A stretch of DNA of 40,239 nucleotides. Source: Planctomycetota bacterium (lineage in GTDB: Bacteria; Planctomycetota; Phycisphaerae; WQYP01). Positions 16,101 through 24,600 of the stretch are shown here, piece by piece; the stretch's first letter is position 1, and the number at the start of each line of letters is the position of its first letter. The DNA lies in assembly GCA_021808485.1 (NCBI GenBank), contig JAKBBN010000024.1, positions 1-40,239 on the forward strand. Direction: 5' to 3'. The position numbers were made by a program, and so were the translations under genes. Under the pieces are notes generated by a model. That model ran no database searches. It saw only the letters and a program-made list of their open reading frames with translations, and was not told the origin of the DNA.

Positions 16101-17852
16101 ATGGAGCCGAAAGGTTCGCAAGTAGCACAGCGGCGTTTGGGAGATCTGTATTTCAACAGCAAACATTACAACAAGGCGCTGACGTATTACGCACCTCTTT
16201 ATAAAGCCCGGCCGCATGATCGGACGGTGCTGCTGCGGTACATTGAAACGTTGATTCGCGCGGGCCAGACCACCAAGGGATTGGCCATGCTTAATACGGA
16301 TGTATTTCCGCTGGATGCCCACGATGAAGCCGGTCTGGAATTAAAAGGGCTGGCATTGCGGCGGCAGGGGCATTTTCGGCAGGCTCTTAAGGCGCTGAAT
16401 CTTGCACTAGCCCTTAATCCACGTGACATACTTGCCCTGGAGAGCCGTGCGGAATGCCGGATGTCGATTCCCGGCGAGAATCTTAATAAGGCTCTGGCGG
16501 ACCTGAATCGTATCACGGCATTGGACCCGTCCGATTTGCAGCCCCGGTTGCAGACGGCGGCCATTTATCGTCAACAGGGACATAATGCCCTTGCGGTGCA
16601 GGAATACCGGGCAATCCTGAAGAAGGTTTCCCCGGGCAATCCGCAGATACAGCAAATTTATGCCGGGTTGCTGCTGAGTTTGTCGGCAAATTATCTGAAA
16701 CTGTCGCCGAATAATACGTCCGGCTACGCCGCGTCCCTTCGCACGATCAATCCGGTGGTACGACTGACAAAACTATTGACGCCGTTGACCGCGGAGCATC
16801 CGCATAAGCCCGTATGGTGGATGCTCAGCGCGCGTTTAAATTTACTGCTAGGCCATAAAAACCGGGCGATGGCCATGGCTCGAAAGGCTTATCTTGCGGA
16901 CAATCGGGGATCTCTGGGGGCGGCGGATTACGGGCAGGTGCTGAATGCCGGAGGTGATCCGGGCAGAGCCGTATCCGTAAGCACCAAGGCGCTGGCCCTG
17001 GCGCCGGATTTTGTTCCGCTTTATCTGGTTCGCGCCCAGGCAAATGTTAATCTCAAGCGATGGCAGCTTGGCGCCGATGATTATGCCAAGGCCATGGGTT
17101 TATCGCTTTCAGATCCGGCGGTGTTTCTGGATATCGCAACATCGTTTGTCGCGGCGTATAAATCGCCGGATTTTGCGGCAATCGCACAAAAAACGGTTGC
17201 GGATTTCGTTGCGGCACACCATTCGTCAAATCCGGTTGAAAGCAGTGCGCTTGAGGCGATTCTTGCTTTTAACGAGGGGCGTTACCCCGATGCGCTGGCC
17301 GCGGCGCAGGCGGCGCTGGCCAAAAAATCGGTTCCGGTGCTGCAAAGCGAAATGCTGCGTACGGCCGCACTTTCCGCTTACGAACTCAAGCAATATGCGA
17401 CCGCGGAGAAGTATTACCGGTCAATACTGGTGATCAGTCCGTCCGATGCCAACGTGCTTAACAACCTGGCATATTTGCTGGCCGTAAAAATGAAAAAGCC
17501 CGCGGAGGGGCTGCCGTTTGCGGAAAGGGCCAATCGGCTTGAGGCGCGAATTCAGGGGGGCGGGCTGTATTGCGACGATTCGAATTTGCTTGATACGCTC
17601 GGTTGGTCAAGATATTTGACCCGGGATTACTCGGGTGCCTATGACGCACTGCACCGGGCTTTGCGGTTTAATCCGCCAGCCACGGCATATTACCACCTGG
17701 CCCGGGTGCTTTTGGCTCAGAACCGCCGCAGCGATGCGATTAGTATTCTAAAAAAAGGAATCGTTTTAGCGAAAAAGGATGGGTCCGATATTCTGGGCCG
17801 TGCCCAGAAGTTGCTGAAGGAGTTGGAAAGCCAGCCGTCGGCCGGGCAATGA
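13164..17852 (+). CDS. Giant TPR-repeat protein of the exosortase locus
   Basis: A 1562-residue protein with an N-terminal membrane anchor (about residues 8-28) and almost continuous tetratricopeptide repeats from about residue 45 to the end. There is no lipobox, so it differs from the PEP-CTERM-system TPR lipoproteins of Proteobacteria but occupies the same genomic place. Such proteins are thought to organise export or assembly complexes on the periplasmic side. The start at 13164 has an AAGGA site seven bases upstream. TPR signatures are clear at about 1030-1130 (motifs AKELYVSALKMEPKGSQVA and FRQALKALNLALALNPRD) and again near the C-terminus (about 1440-1540). It lies 17 bases after the EpsI-type gene and is followed at once by a strong hairpin. 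Confidence 0.85.
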   Translation: MARRVNTKFLFTLIAVLVLAVTVSFGIYWWRNLYYNNPTRLIAAAKKALAAQNVDAAISYYQRAAVAAEREHLPSAAQISLDIGDLYFNHTSSNPERFFTAMRSWIAVVQINPRFLPAQLRLLKAYWSIAKRGGQRSDWQSLQRTASAVIGLDPKYARAWRLRAQAQLGLLQGLSSITKANFSQAIHDLKQACKLAPTKSKSFRILAAIYDAQATGELRLNLIGPKRAALLRAKALKLVQGFVQSYPKNAHGWLALAAVYQNQPKSAAEYTAALQHAIHLAPNDSQVILSNVDYMINKGEPSKKIIAVMNHLIATSKNKMKYYLLLGNYQLTTGQTKAAVDSLMAGLHHPAPGQGITPLINQHRRLAINQLLTDAYLQFAQNTAPGSPERKNYVLHAADSLRWVKQHEPLSPWVTLYTGRLRFMQGRPESALRWLKKAAAVLTPGKKADILLWFRDHQWQSQVYTSLNQTGAALSQLNQISAVVHGQPLVLIDQAALTLAQDPAGALADAQEVLKAVPGNMAAIALEARALAALNRIPQLRKLLAGVNTDQNLQLALLKGRLAWLDGHYHAAAAIMKPWLKELPGDSRVVLLTYAALAKLNERAKAVSLFQTAIKSSPDNIQFLVLSDVLSQPHGTMPQIKFAGAGSDVLSIVMSGEASKNAQLHAIQRIQQPFLRDITLFNYYLGSGNQAAARQALAAAAKLKPSDGRVINAEFSLALSTKDYTRASKLATQAADANLDGVDGATYRARLAIARKDPGNAVKILKTALDNHPYNTSLETYYGQALLMSGNVKTGIQTLRKALASSPDDIAAIKALVRYNLASPSVIRIEDAISLVNQGLAYQPLDSQLNQWNDSLQDLYGPPAPAIARRKKILASDPGNVQNIMRLGLLYARAKEAAKGIALIKKAYKSHPDSLDLAEELGSLYTATQEYSAAQNLYGRLAESKNRKTALAMRLLLGDLYASQGNLAQAKELYVSALKMEPKGSQVAQRRLGDLYFNSKHYNKALTYYAPLYKARPHDRTVLLRYIETLIRAGQTTKGLAMLNTDVFPLDAHDEAGLELKGLALRRQGHFRQALKALNLALALNPRDILALESRAECRMSIPGENLNKALADLNRITALDPSDLQPRLQTAAIYRQQGHNALAVQEYRAILKKVSPGNPQIQQIYAGLLLSLSANYLKLSPNNTSGYAASLRTINPVVRLTKLLTPLTAEHPHKPVWWMLSARLNLLLGHKNRAMAMARKAYLADNRGSLGAADYGQVLNAGGDPGRAVSVSTKALALAPDFVPLYLVRAQANVNLKRWQLGADDYAKAMGLSLSDPAVFLDIATSFVAAYKSPDFAAIAQKTVADFVAAHHSSNPVESSALEAILAFNEGRYPDALAAAQAALAKKSVPVLQSEMLRTAALSAYELKQYATAEKYYRSILVISPSDANVLNNLAYLLAVKMKKPAEGLPFAERANRLEARIQGGGLYCDDSNLLDTLGWSRYLTRDYSGAYDALHRALRFNPPATAYYHLARVLLAQNRRSDAISILKKGIVLAKKDGSDILGRAQKLLKELESQPSAGQ

Positions 17853-17853
17853 A

Positions 17854-17898
17854 CACGATGAAACGGTTTTTCACCGCTTGCGTGAAAGTTTCATCGTG
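17854..17898 (+). terminator. Long hairpin directly after the TPR gene
   Basis: An 11-bp perfect outer stem pairs CACGATGAAAC (17854-17864) with GTTTCATCGTG (17888-17898). Inside it a second 6-bp stem, TTTCAC/GTGAAA (17869-17874/17882-17887), closes a 7-base loop. Only GGTT is unpaired between the stems. The hairpin begins one base after the stop codon. No T-run follows, so it may terminate, attenuate or protect the 3' end. A weak promoter (TTGAGG 17919-17924, GATAAC 17941-17946) lies between it and the next gene. Confidence 0.6.
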
Positions 17899-17973
17899 CC
17901 TTATATTAACCGAAGATCTTGAGGATTGTCTCTAAATTGAGATAACCGTTTTACTTATGAATCAGGGGAAGTT

Positions 17974-20202
17974 ATGACGCAGTCCAATGCGATAGTGCCC
18001 GTTGTGCCTCAGGCAGGTATCGGCAATGAGGTTACATCCGGTCCGAAACTGGGCTTTGTAATCAAAAAGCACCGCTTCCTGATTGTATTTGGGACGGTGC
18101 TGGGATTCTTCTTTGCGCTGGGATTGTATTTTGTGCTTCGAAAATACGATCCGTACTATCGTGCGGAAGCGGCGATCAGCGTATTGCCGGAAACGCCGAA
18201 TCCGCTGCAGCGGCACAACATTATCACCGGATCGCCGAGCGGCGAAATGAAGCGATTGGTTAATTCCCAGATCGTGATCGTGAAAAGTCCGGTCGTACTG
18301 GGCATGGCCATACAGACAACCGCATTTCAGCATAATTACAAATACCCGAATGACCCGACCCTGAAGAGCACGTGGCTGGAGGCTTATTCGGCGGCTCCGC
18401 TGCATAAACTTCGTAAACACCTGGTGGTTGAGCCGGTACGCGATTCCAATGACTTCATCATCAGTCTGGAATGGCATGATGCCCACGAAACAATGTCATT
18501 GGTCAACGCCATCACCAACACGTATATCCAATATGTGCAGAAAATGGCGCAAACGCAGTTAAACACCGAGGCACGCGGGGTGGCCGAGGCCCAGGCGCGT
18601 GTCGCCGCGGGGGTGACGGCACGGCAACGGGAACTGGAACTTTATCGCCGGTCGCACAACGTGCCCGGGTTGATTGAACGTGAAGCGGTTCTGGAAGCCA
18701 CGCTTACCAATTTAAGCGCCATGGTTACCAAGACGCAAATTGACGCCCAGGCGGCAAAAGCCAATTATCAGTCAATCAAGAAACAGGTGCAGAATAATAC
18801 ACTGCAGCTTTCGCCGCGCATGCAGGAACTCGTCAATGATGACCCGACCCTGCGCAGCCTGATGCTGAATCTGCTGTCACTGAAACAGGAGGTGGCGGTC
18901 TCCAAGGATACTCTCGGCAGCGACCATCGGGCCACCATTGCGCTGGAAATTCGCCAGGCCAGCGTTCAGAAGCAGATTGACCGGCTCAAGGCGAAGCTCA
19001 AGGCACGGGGCCGCCTGCAGATGCAGCAGGGCGCGAAAGCGGAGATGGAGCAGGCCATGGCCGTTGCCTTGGACACGCGAAAACGCCGCGATGAGAAACA
19101 ACGCGAAGTCAATGATTTGGACGATGCACTGGCAAAATACCGCAATAGACAAGCGGCTCTAATCACCCGTGAGAAAATGCTCGCCAGTCTGACCCGCCGG
19201 GCGGCTTTGTTTAAGTTGCGAAGCATGCACAACGCGTCACGCGTGCAACTGCAGTATCTGGCCAGCAAGCCGGAACGCGTTTCGTTTCCGCGCCTTAAGC
19301 GGTTTCTGGTGCTTGGCCCGATTCTGGGCATTCTGGCGGCGCTGGGGTTGGCCTACCTGCTTGAACTTACCAATACACGCGTCCGCACACCGCGGGATAT
19401 CAGCGGTGTGATGCGGCTACCGCTGCTGGGCTTTATTCCGGATCATGCGGATGACAGCATGCTCAGCGGAAGCCCGATGACCTGCGTCCGCACGAGTCCG
19501 GCATCGATGACGGCCGAATCGTTCCGGCAGATACGCGGCCGCCTGGCGGTTGTTCACGGGGAAAAGCCCCTGCAAACTCTGCTGGTCGCAAGCTTTTCTC
19601 CGGCGGGCGGAGCCTCCACGGTAGCCAGCAATATCGCCAATGGCATCGCCCTGAGCGAACTTCGCGTGCTGTTGGTTGATGCGAATTTCTACCGCCCGAT
19701 TCTGCAGACGGTATACTCCAATATCCCGGCAATTGGTCTGGCGGATGTCCTTACCGGCCGTTGCACGCTGGACCAGGCGGTTGTACCGTGCACGGATCTA
19801 CCGACTCTGCACCTTATGGGCGCCGGCGCCCGCAGCAAGGCGCCGAATGAAATCACGGAACACCGCGCGTTTCCGGAGCTTATGGCCCAGCTGCGCAGCC
19901 GTTATGATATGATCATATTCGACGGGGCGCCGCTGACCTTTGTATCCGATTCGATCAATCTTGCCTCTAAGGTGGACGGCGTTGTGGCAGTGGTACGGGC
20001 CGGACAGATCAGCCGCGGTACCGTCGCCCGCATACGTGACCAGTTGACCCAGGTCCGGGCGAGTCTGGTCGGCATTGTGCTCAATGCGACGCAAAGCTGG
20101 AGCGCCGGTTACTTCAAGGAAAACTACCGGACATTCTTTGAGTATGCGAGTCAGAGCAATCGCCCCAGCCAGCCCCGCAATCTGCCGCCCAGCAAATCCT
20201 GA
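17974..20202 (+). CDS. Wzz chain-length protein with degenerate BY-kinase domain
   Basis: A 742-residue fusion that normally controls polysaccharide chain length and phosphorylates itself on C-terminal tyrosines. An AGGGGAAG site precedes ATG 17974. Order: a Wzz N-terminal domain with a first membrane span at about 32-55, a periplasmic coiled coil at about 180-420, a second span at about 443-465, and a cytoplasmic BY-kinase-like domain at about 505-735. The Walker A loop reads SPAGGAST (542-549): position 547, normally Lys, is Ala. Walker A' reads LLVDAN (566-571), with Asn571 where Asp is usual. Walker B (MIIFD, Asp650) is kept, and a short tyrosine tail remains (Tyr713, Tyr718, Tyr724). The kinase is therefore predicted to be inactive in ATP hydrolysis or transfer, while the chain-length function can remain. 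Confidence 0.85.
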   Translation: MTQSNAIVPVVPQAGIGNEVTSGPKLGFVIKKHRFLIVFGTVLGFFFALGLYFVLRKYDPYYRAEAAISVLPETPNPLQRHNIITGSPSGEMKRLVNSQIVIVKSPVVLGMAIQTTAFQHNYKYPNDPTLKSTWLEAYSAAPLHKLRKHLVVEPVRDSNDFIISLEWHDAHETMSLVNAITNTYIQYVQKMAQTQLNTEARGVAEAQARVAAGVTARQRELELYRRSHNVPGLIEREAVLEATLTNLSAMVTKTQIDAQAAKANYQSIKKQVQNNTLQLSPRMQELVNDDPTLRSLMLNLLSLKQEVAVSKDTLGSDHRATIALEIRQASVQKQIDRLKAKLKARGRLQMQQGAKAEMEQAMAVALDTRKRRDEKQREVNDLDDALAKYRNRQAALITREKMLASLTRRAALFKLRSMHNASRVQLQYLASKPERVSFPRLKRFLVLGPILGILAALGLAYLLELTNTRVRTPRDISGVMRLPLLGFIPDHADDSMLSGSPMTCVRTSPASMTAESFRQIRGRLAVVHGEKPLQTLLVASFSPAGGASTVASNIANGIALSELRVLLVDANFYRPILQTVYSNIPAIGLADVLTGRCTLDQAVVPCTDLPTLHLMGAGARSKAPNEITEHRAFPELMAQLRSRYDMIIFDGAPLTFVSDSINLASKVDGVVAVVRAGQISRGTVARIRDQLTQVRASLVGIVLNATQSWSAGYFKENYRTFFEYASQSNRPSQPRNLPPSKS

Positions 20203-20260
20203 GGCGGTGAGGACGGGCCTTTAGCGGGAGTGACGGGTGCCCTGCGGGTCATGGGCCTAA

Positions 20261-20290
20261 CGGGCCGGTTGCGTATGCAACCGCGGCCCG
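20261..20290. terminator. Hairpin between convergent genes
   Basis: A 12-bp stem with a two-base bulge: CGGGCC+GGTTGC (20261-20272), loop GTAT, GCAACC (20277-20282), bulge GC, GGCCCG (20285-20290). It lies in the 169-bp space between the chain-length gene and the convergent minus-strand gene, so it could serve both. No T-run is present on either side. Confidence 0.45.
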
Positions 20291-20371
20291 CGGCTGGGTT
20301 GCCGCGCCAAGGCGTCCGCCGTTGCGCATCGTGCAAAAAGGCCCGGGAGGAAACCGTCCGGTTCGCCGTGT

Positions 20372-21445
20372 TTATCGCTGATAAAGCGGTAAATAATGGA
20401 ACGGGACACAAAGGGCCAGTACGGCCATGGATGTGGCCAGAACCTTTCCGCCCTGCTGTTCAATGCCGTCAATGGGAATCCAGCAGCCGCTGCCTTGCTG
20501 CAGTTGAATGACCTGGTTGCGAATCTGCGGGTAAATGTGCCGCCAGTATTTTCCACCCAGCTGATTGGCCGCCTGGCTGCAGTAGTAAACGGCGTAAAAG
20601 TAAAATTGCTCGCCTTTTTGCAGTGGATGCACCAGCAGATAATCACCGCCGGCAATGGCCTGGCGTGAATTGCGCTGGCCCATCAGTTCCAATGCCACGA
20701 TACCGGTCCCTGTTCTGGCGCGGCCCGGCGGCCCGCCGGGTTGATAGGAAAATCCGCCGCTGGGGCAGGCGTCCCGCATGAGGAACGCAATGCCGTTTTG
20801 AATCGCCTGTTTGGGCACGGCAGCGCCGGAATCCGCAGCACCGCGGAGGGCCATCAACTGCCAACCGGTGCAGGAAATATCCGCGCTGGTGTCCCATGGC
20901 TGATAGCGCCAGCCGCCGGCAAAACTTCCAGTGCTTTTTTTCTGTGCGGCGAGAATCAGGCTGACCGCCTTGGCCAGAGCCTTACCGACCCGCCGGCGCT
21001 GCGCGTGATCAACCATGCCATAAACTTCCGCCAGCATGACCGTGGAGATGCCGTGGTCATACATGGTGCCGCCGGGCGGCGCGATGTAGCCGTCGGGACG
21101 TTGCTGCGACAGCACCCAGTTAATTGCACGAATAAGAAGCTGATGGTATGGGCCGTGCGCCGGCGTATAACCCCGCGACAAAAACGCCATGACCGCCAGC
21201 GATGTCACGGCCGGCCGGTCATTTTGCTGTACGGCGGGAAAACTGCCGTTGGCCAGTTGATGATGGGCCAGCCACAGCAGGCCGCTGTTGATTGCCGCGC
21301 GGGCGTTGGGTTTTACCCGCGAAGGGTTGGCGTAGCCCGGCGGGCAGAATGCAGCCAGACCGAAAGCCGCCGCCGCGCCCAGGGTAATGAGCCGGGTACG
21401 CCATCCGGGACTTCTGCAGGTTGTGAAAAAACGATTACGAATCAT
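20372..21445 (-). CDS. Secreted prenyltransferase/squalene-oxidase-repeat protein
   Basis: A 357-residue protein with a Sec signal peptide (basic start, hydrophobic core at about residues 18-35, cleavage near GYA|NPS). It then has repeated alpha/alpha-barrel units of the squalene-cyclase fold. Typical pieces are GLLWLAHHQLANGSF (about 56-70), AINWVLSQQRPDGYI (about 107-121) and GGWRYQPWDTSADIS (about 178-192). The catalytic DxDD motif of true cyclases is not apparent, so this is unlikely to be a hopene cyclase; exported proteins of this fold are common in planctomycetes and of unknown role. The start has GGAA about 8 bases upstream. It lies 167 bp downstream of the DUF4175-like gene on the same strand, a pairing that I recall as common in this phylum. 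Confidence 0.72.
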   Translation of the reverse strand: MIRNRFFTTCRSPGWRTRLITLGAAAAFGLAAFCPPGYANPSRVKPNARAAINSGLLWLAHHQLANGSFPAVQQNDRPAVTSLAVMAFLSRGYTPAHGPYHQLLIRAINWVLSQQRPDGYIAPPGGTMYDHGISTVMLAEVYGMVDHAQRRRVGKALAKAVSLILAAQKKSTGSFAGGWRYQPWDTSADISCTGWQLMALRGAADSGAAVPKQAIQNGIAFLMRDACPSGGFSYQPGGPPGRARTGTGIVALELMGQRNSRQAIAGGDYLLVHPLQKGEQFYFYAVYYCSQAANQLGGKYWRHIYPQIRNQVIQLQQGSGCWIPIDGIEQQGGKVLATSMAVLALCVPFHYLPLYQR

Positions 21446-21612
21446 TCATGTTTCCTGTATTCCCATTGGTCCGCACGCCGGAAGCCGCCGCTTAATATCA
21501 TTGGGGGCGGTGGCGCACGGCCAAAGGGTTATCCATTTGCACCGGCGGCATCGCCGGCATTTCATCGCCCGGCGGAGCGTGCTATCCGCGGATGTGCGGT
21601 GATTGCCGCCTG

Positions 21613-24600
21613 TCAGTCAGTGCGGTGCATTTTAGCCAGCCGCAGGTAATAATCCCGTACCAACCGGCGGTATCCGGCGGGAATTTTTTGTCGCGCGGTA
21701 TCAAGCAGTTCCTTCTGGTGCAGCGGGCCCAGATTGCGCCATTGCGCCGGACTGATGCCAAGCTCGGTTACCGCCTTTGGGGGAATGCCGTTGGATGCCG
21801 CAAAACCGGAGGCTCCGCCCGGCCGGCCCGCCAATCCATCTTGCGCCATGCCCGGCTGCGGCATACCGGATGCCAGGGTATTTCCCGGATTTCCGGTATT
21901 CGGCCCCGATCCGTTGGCCTGTTCCTGGCCTTGCTGGCCCTGTTCCTGGCCTTGCTGGCCCTGTTCCTGATTTTGCCCCGGCATACCGGCGGACAAGTTT
22001 TGTGATGCGGCGCTAAGGCTGTTGGCCGCACTCTGCGCCGCCTGGGCATTACCGGCTTGCGCGGCAGACTGGGAATTAATGGCATTGTTCATCTGTTGGG
22101 CCGCAGCCATTAAACGATCATACAGGCTGTTGGCATGGGGCGGCGGCGCATTGGGTTTGCCGGCCTGGTTTTGCGATCCGGCAGGAGAATTTTGCGGGGG
22201 CTGCCGGGGCGAAATCTGACCGGCAATCGCGTCATTGTATTGCGGCAGATCCCGCATTTCCGGTGAATTTAAAAGCCCGTTCAAGTCACCCTGCGCCAAC
22301 TGCATATGCAGCTGAGCCGCCTGTTGATGTTCCTGCGCCATGGCGGCGTTCCCCGCCTGATCCGCCTGATCCGCATGTTCCTGCTCCTGCCGGGCGGCCC
22401 GAATCTGGGCTCGCGCCTGCGCCACGGTTCGCGCCAGGTCCGGTGCGCCATTTGCGGACTGGTGCTCAACCTTCCCCGCCAAAGCGTCCGCATGGTTCAT
22501 TTGCCGGGCCATCTGTTCGCCTTGAGCGGCCAGATTACCGGGGTTCTGGGCGGCGGCCTGCCGGAGCAGCTGCAACTGTTTTGCCGTCTGCCCCGCGAGT
22601 GCGGTTTGCGCCGCGGCAAGTTGTCGGGCGGAATTGGCGGCCTGGTTCATCTGGGCGGAGGGCGGCGATACCGTTTTGGCGGCAAGGTTCTTTTTGGCGG
22701 AATCACGCACCAGTTGGCCCGCCTGTGAAAGAGCGGAGCGCGTTTGCAGGGTATTGTGCTCATTTGCCGCATTGGCGGCGGCATCCGCCTGATCCAGGGC
22801 TTTCTGCAGGGCCGCGGTTGACTGCCGGCCCGGATTCTGTTTCAGCAATTGTTGCGCGAGTTGATGAAGGCGGGCGGCCAATTGCGCGGCCTGAGTGAAT
22901 GTCCCGGGTGTGGCGGCGCCCTGCAGAGCGGCGGTTAAATGCGTCAATTCCCCGGTAGCGGATTTGGTCATCTGATTTAAATTGCGGGCCTGTTGCTGTT
23001 GCGCCTGGGCCGCCGCAGACGGCGGACTGTTGGCTGTCTGCAATTGTCCGGCGGCGCGGTTCAGGTTGGCGGCAATTTGCCGCTGATTCTGTAATGCGGC
23101 GTTTAATTGGTGCGAATTAAGATTATTTTTGGCTGCCGTCATTATGGAAGCGGATGGCGCGGCAGATTGGGCATGAGCCTTGGCGATCATGGCGTTCTGC
23201 TGTGATTCAAATTGCTTTATCCGCTGGTTGAGCGCGTGTTGTTGTCCAGCCAACGCGCCCAGCATCGCCGCTGCCCGGCGCCGCGCGAGTTCCGCCGCCA
23301 AGCGTTGATTCATGCTGTTCTGTCCGGCAATAATGTCGCCCACCGCGGCTTTGAGTTTATCCAGCATCGGGGCAACGGAAGCGGCTGTCGGCGTCTGCAG
23401 TGTTTTGTGCTTTTCGATCAGTTGTTTCAACTGCTGCTGCAATTGCGCCTGGCTGCGACGGGCTTGCGCCGAATTCGGGTTTAACGCCATTTGCCGGGAG
23501 ACGCTGCGCTGCGCCCGTGCAATGCTCTTTACGGAATCCAGCAGGTTCTGTTCGCCGGCCTGCTTATTCAGTTTCCAAAGCAGGTGCTGCAGTTTTGACT
23601 GCGCATCGGCCATCTGCTTGCGGGCCGCGGTCAACTGGGCCTTGCGAACATTGTTGTGACTGGGAGAATCCATGATTGCCGCCGCCACATGATTGGCCGC
23701 ACGCTGAATTCCATGCGTGGCGATCCGGCCGGCGGCGGCCGCTGCCGCGGCATACGGGCTGTGCTTCAGATGGGCCGCCTGGTTCCGCAGGCTCGATACG
23801 GCTCGGCCCAGATCATCCTGTAATTTATCGGCATGGTTCTGCTGCTGCGGATTAAAGGCCTTTCCGGGGGCGACATAATTCAGGTTGTTGAGTTGCTGTC
23901 GGGCTTCGCCGATATGGCGAATGGCGGTGGTTAATGCGCCGTGCAGCCGGGCGTAGGCCTTTTTATTCTGCCTGGCCTGATAATCCAGGGGCAAATTGGG
24001 ATCCAGAATCAGTTCATGAACAGCGCTCCGGGATGTCTGGCTGGCCGGCTCGCAATTGTCCGCAGCCGCAATGCGATAAAATATCTTTTTGCCCCTCGGC
24101 AGGCCGGCGGCCAGCAACTGATCGGCCACGGCCAGTTGCCACATGCGTTTAACGCTGGTCAGGTCGCGCGCACCAAGGGCAATGTGATATCTCATCGGTA
24201 CGGAATGATCGACCGATACAATGGCTGTCAGCCGGGTCAAACCGAAATCATCGGTCGCGGTAAATCGGACAGGGATCACATCGTCCGGACGCACGCGCAG
24301 AATTTTCCGCGGAGACAAGATGTGAACAACCGGGGGATTGTCCGCGATGGCCACGATCGGCCACGGCCGGTCGTCCTTGTTTTTTATGCCCTGGGTATCA
24401 ACCAGATGAATGCGATACTCCCCGCTCAACAGGATGTGAAAGGTGGCCTGATAAGCCAGGCCGACGAGCGGGGTAAGGGGAAGCAGCCTGGAATCAATTC
24501 CTTTGCCGATCTCCAGATCGCTGTTTTTTTTCAGCGGCTGGCTGGCGTGCACAATAAGCTGCACAGATGTGCCGCGCAGCACCCGGATGGATCCGCGGCG

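Noticed and set aside
20741..21649. A 302-codon plus-strand frame
   Set aside because: Antisense to the squalene-cyclase-fold gene and the end of the DUF4175-like gene.
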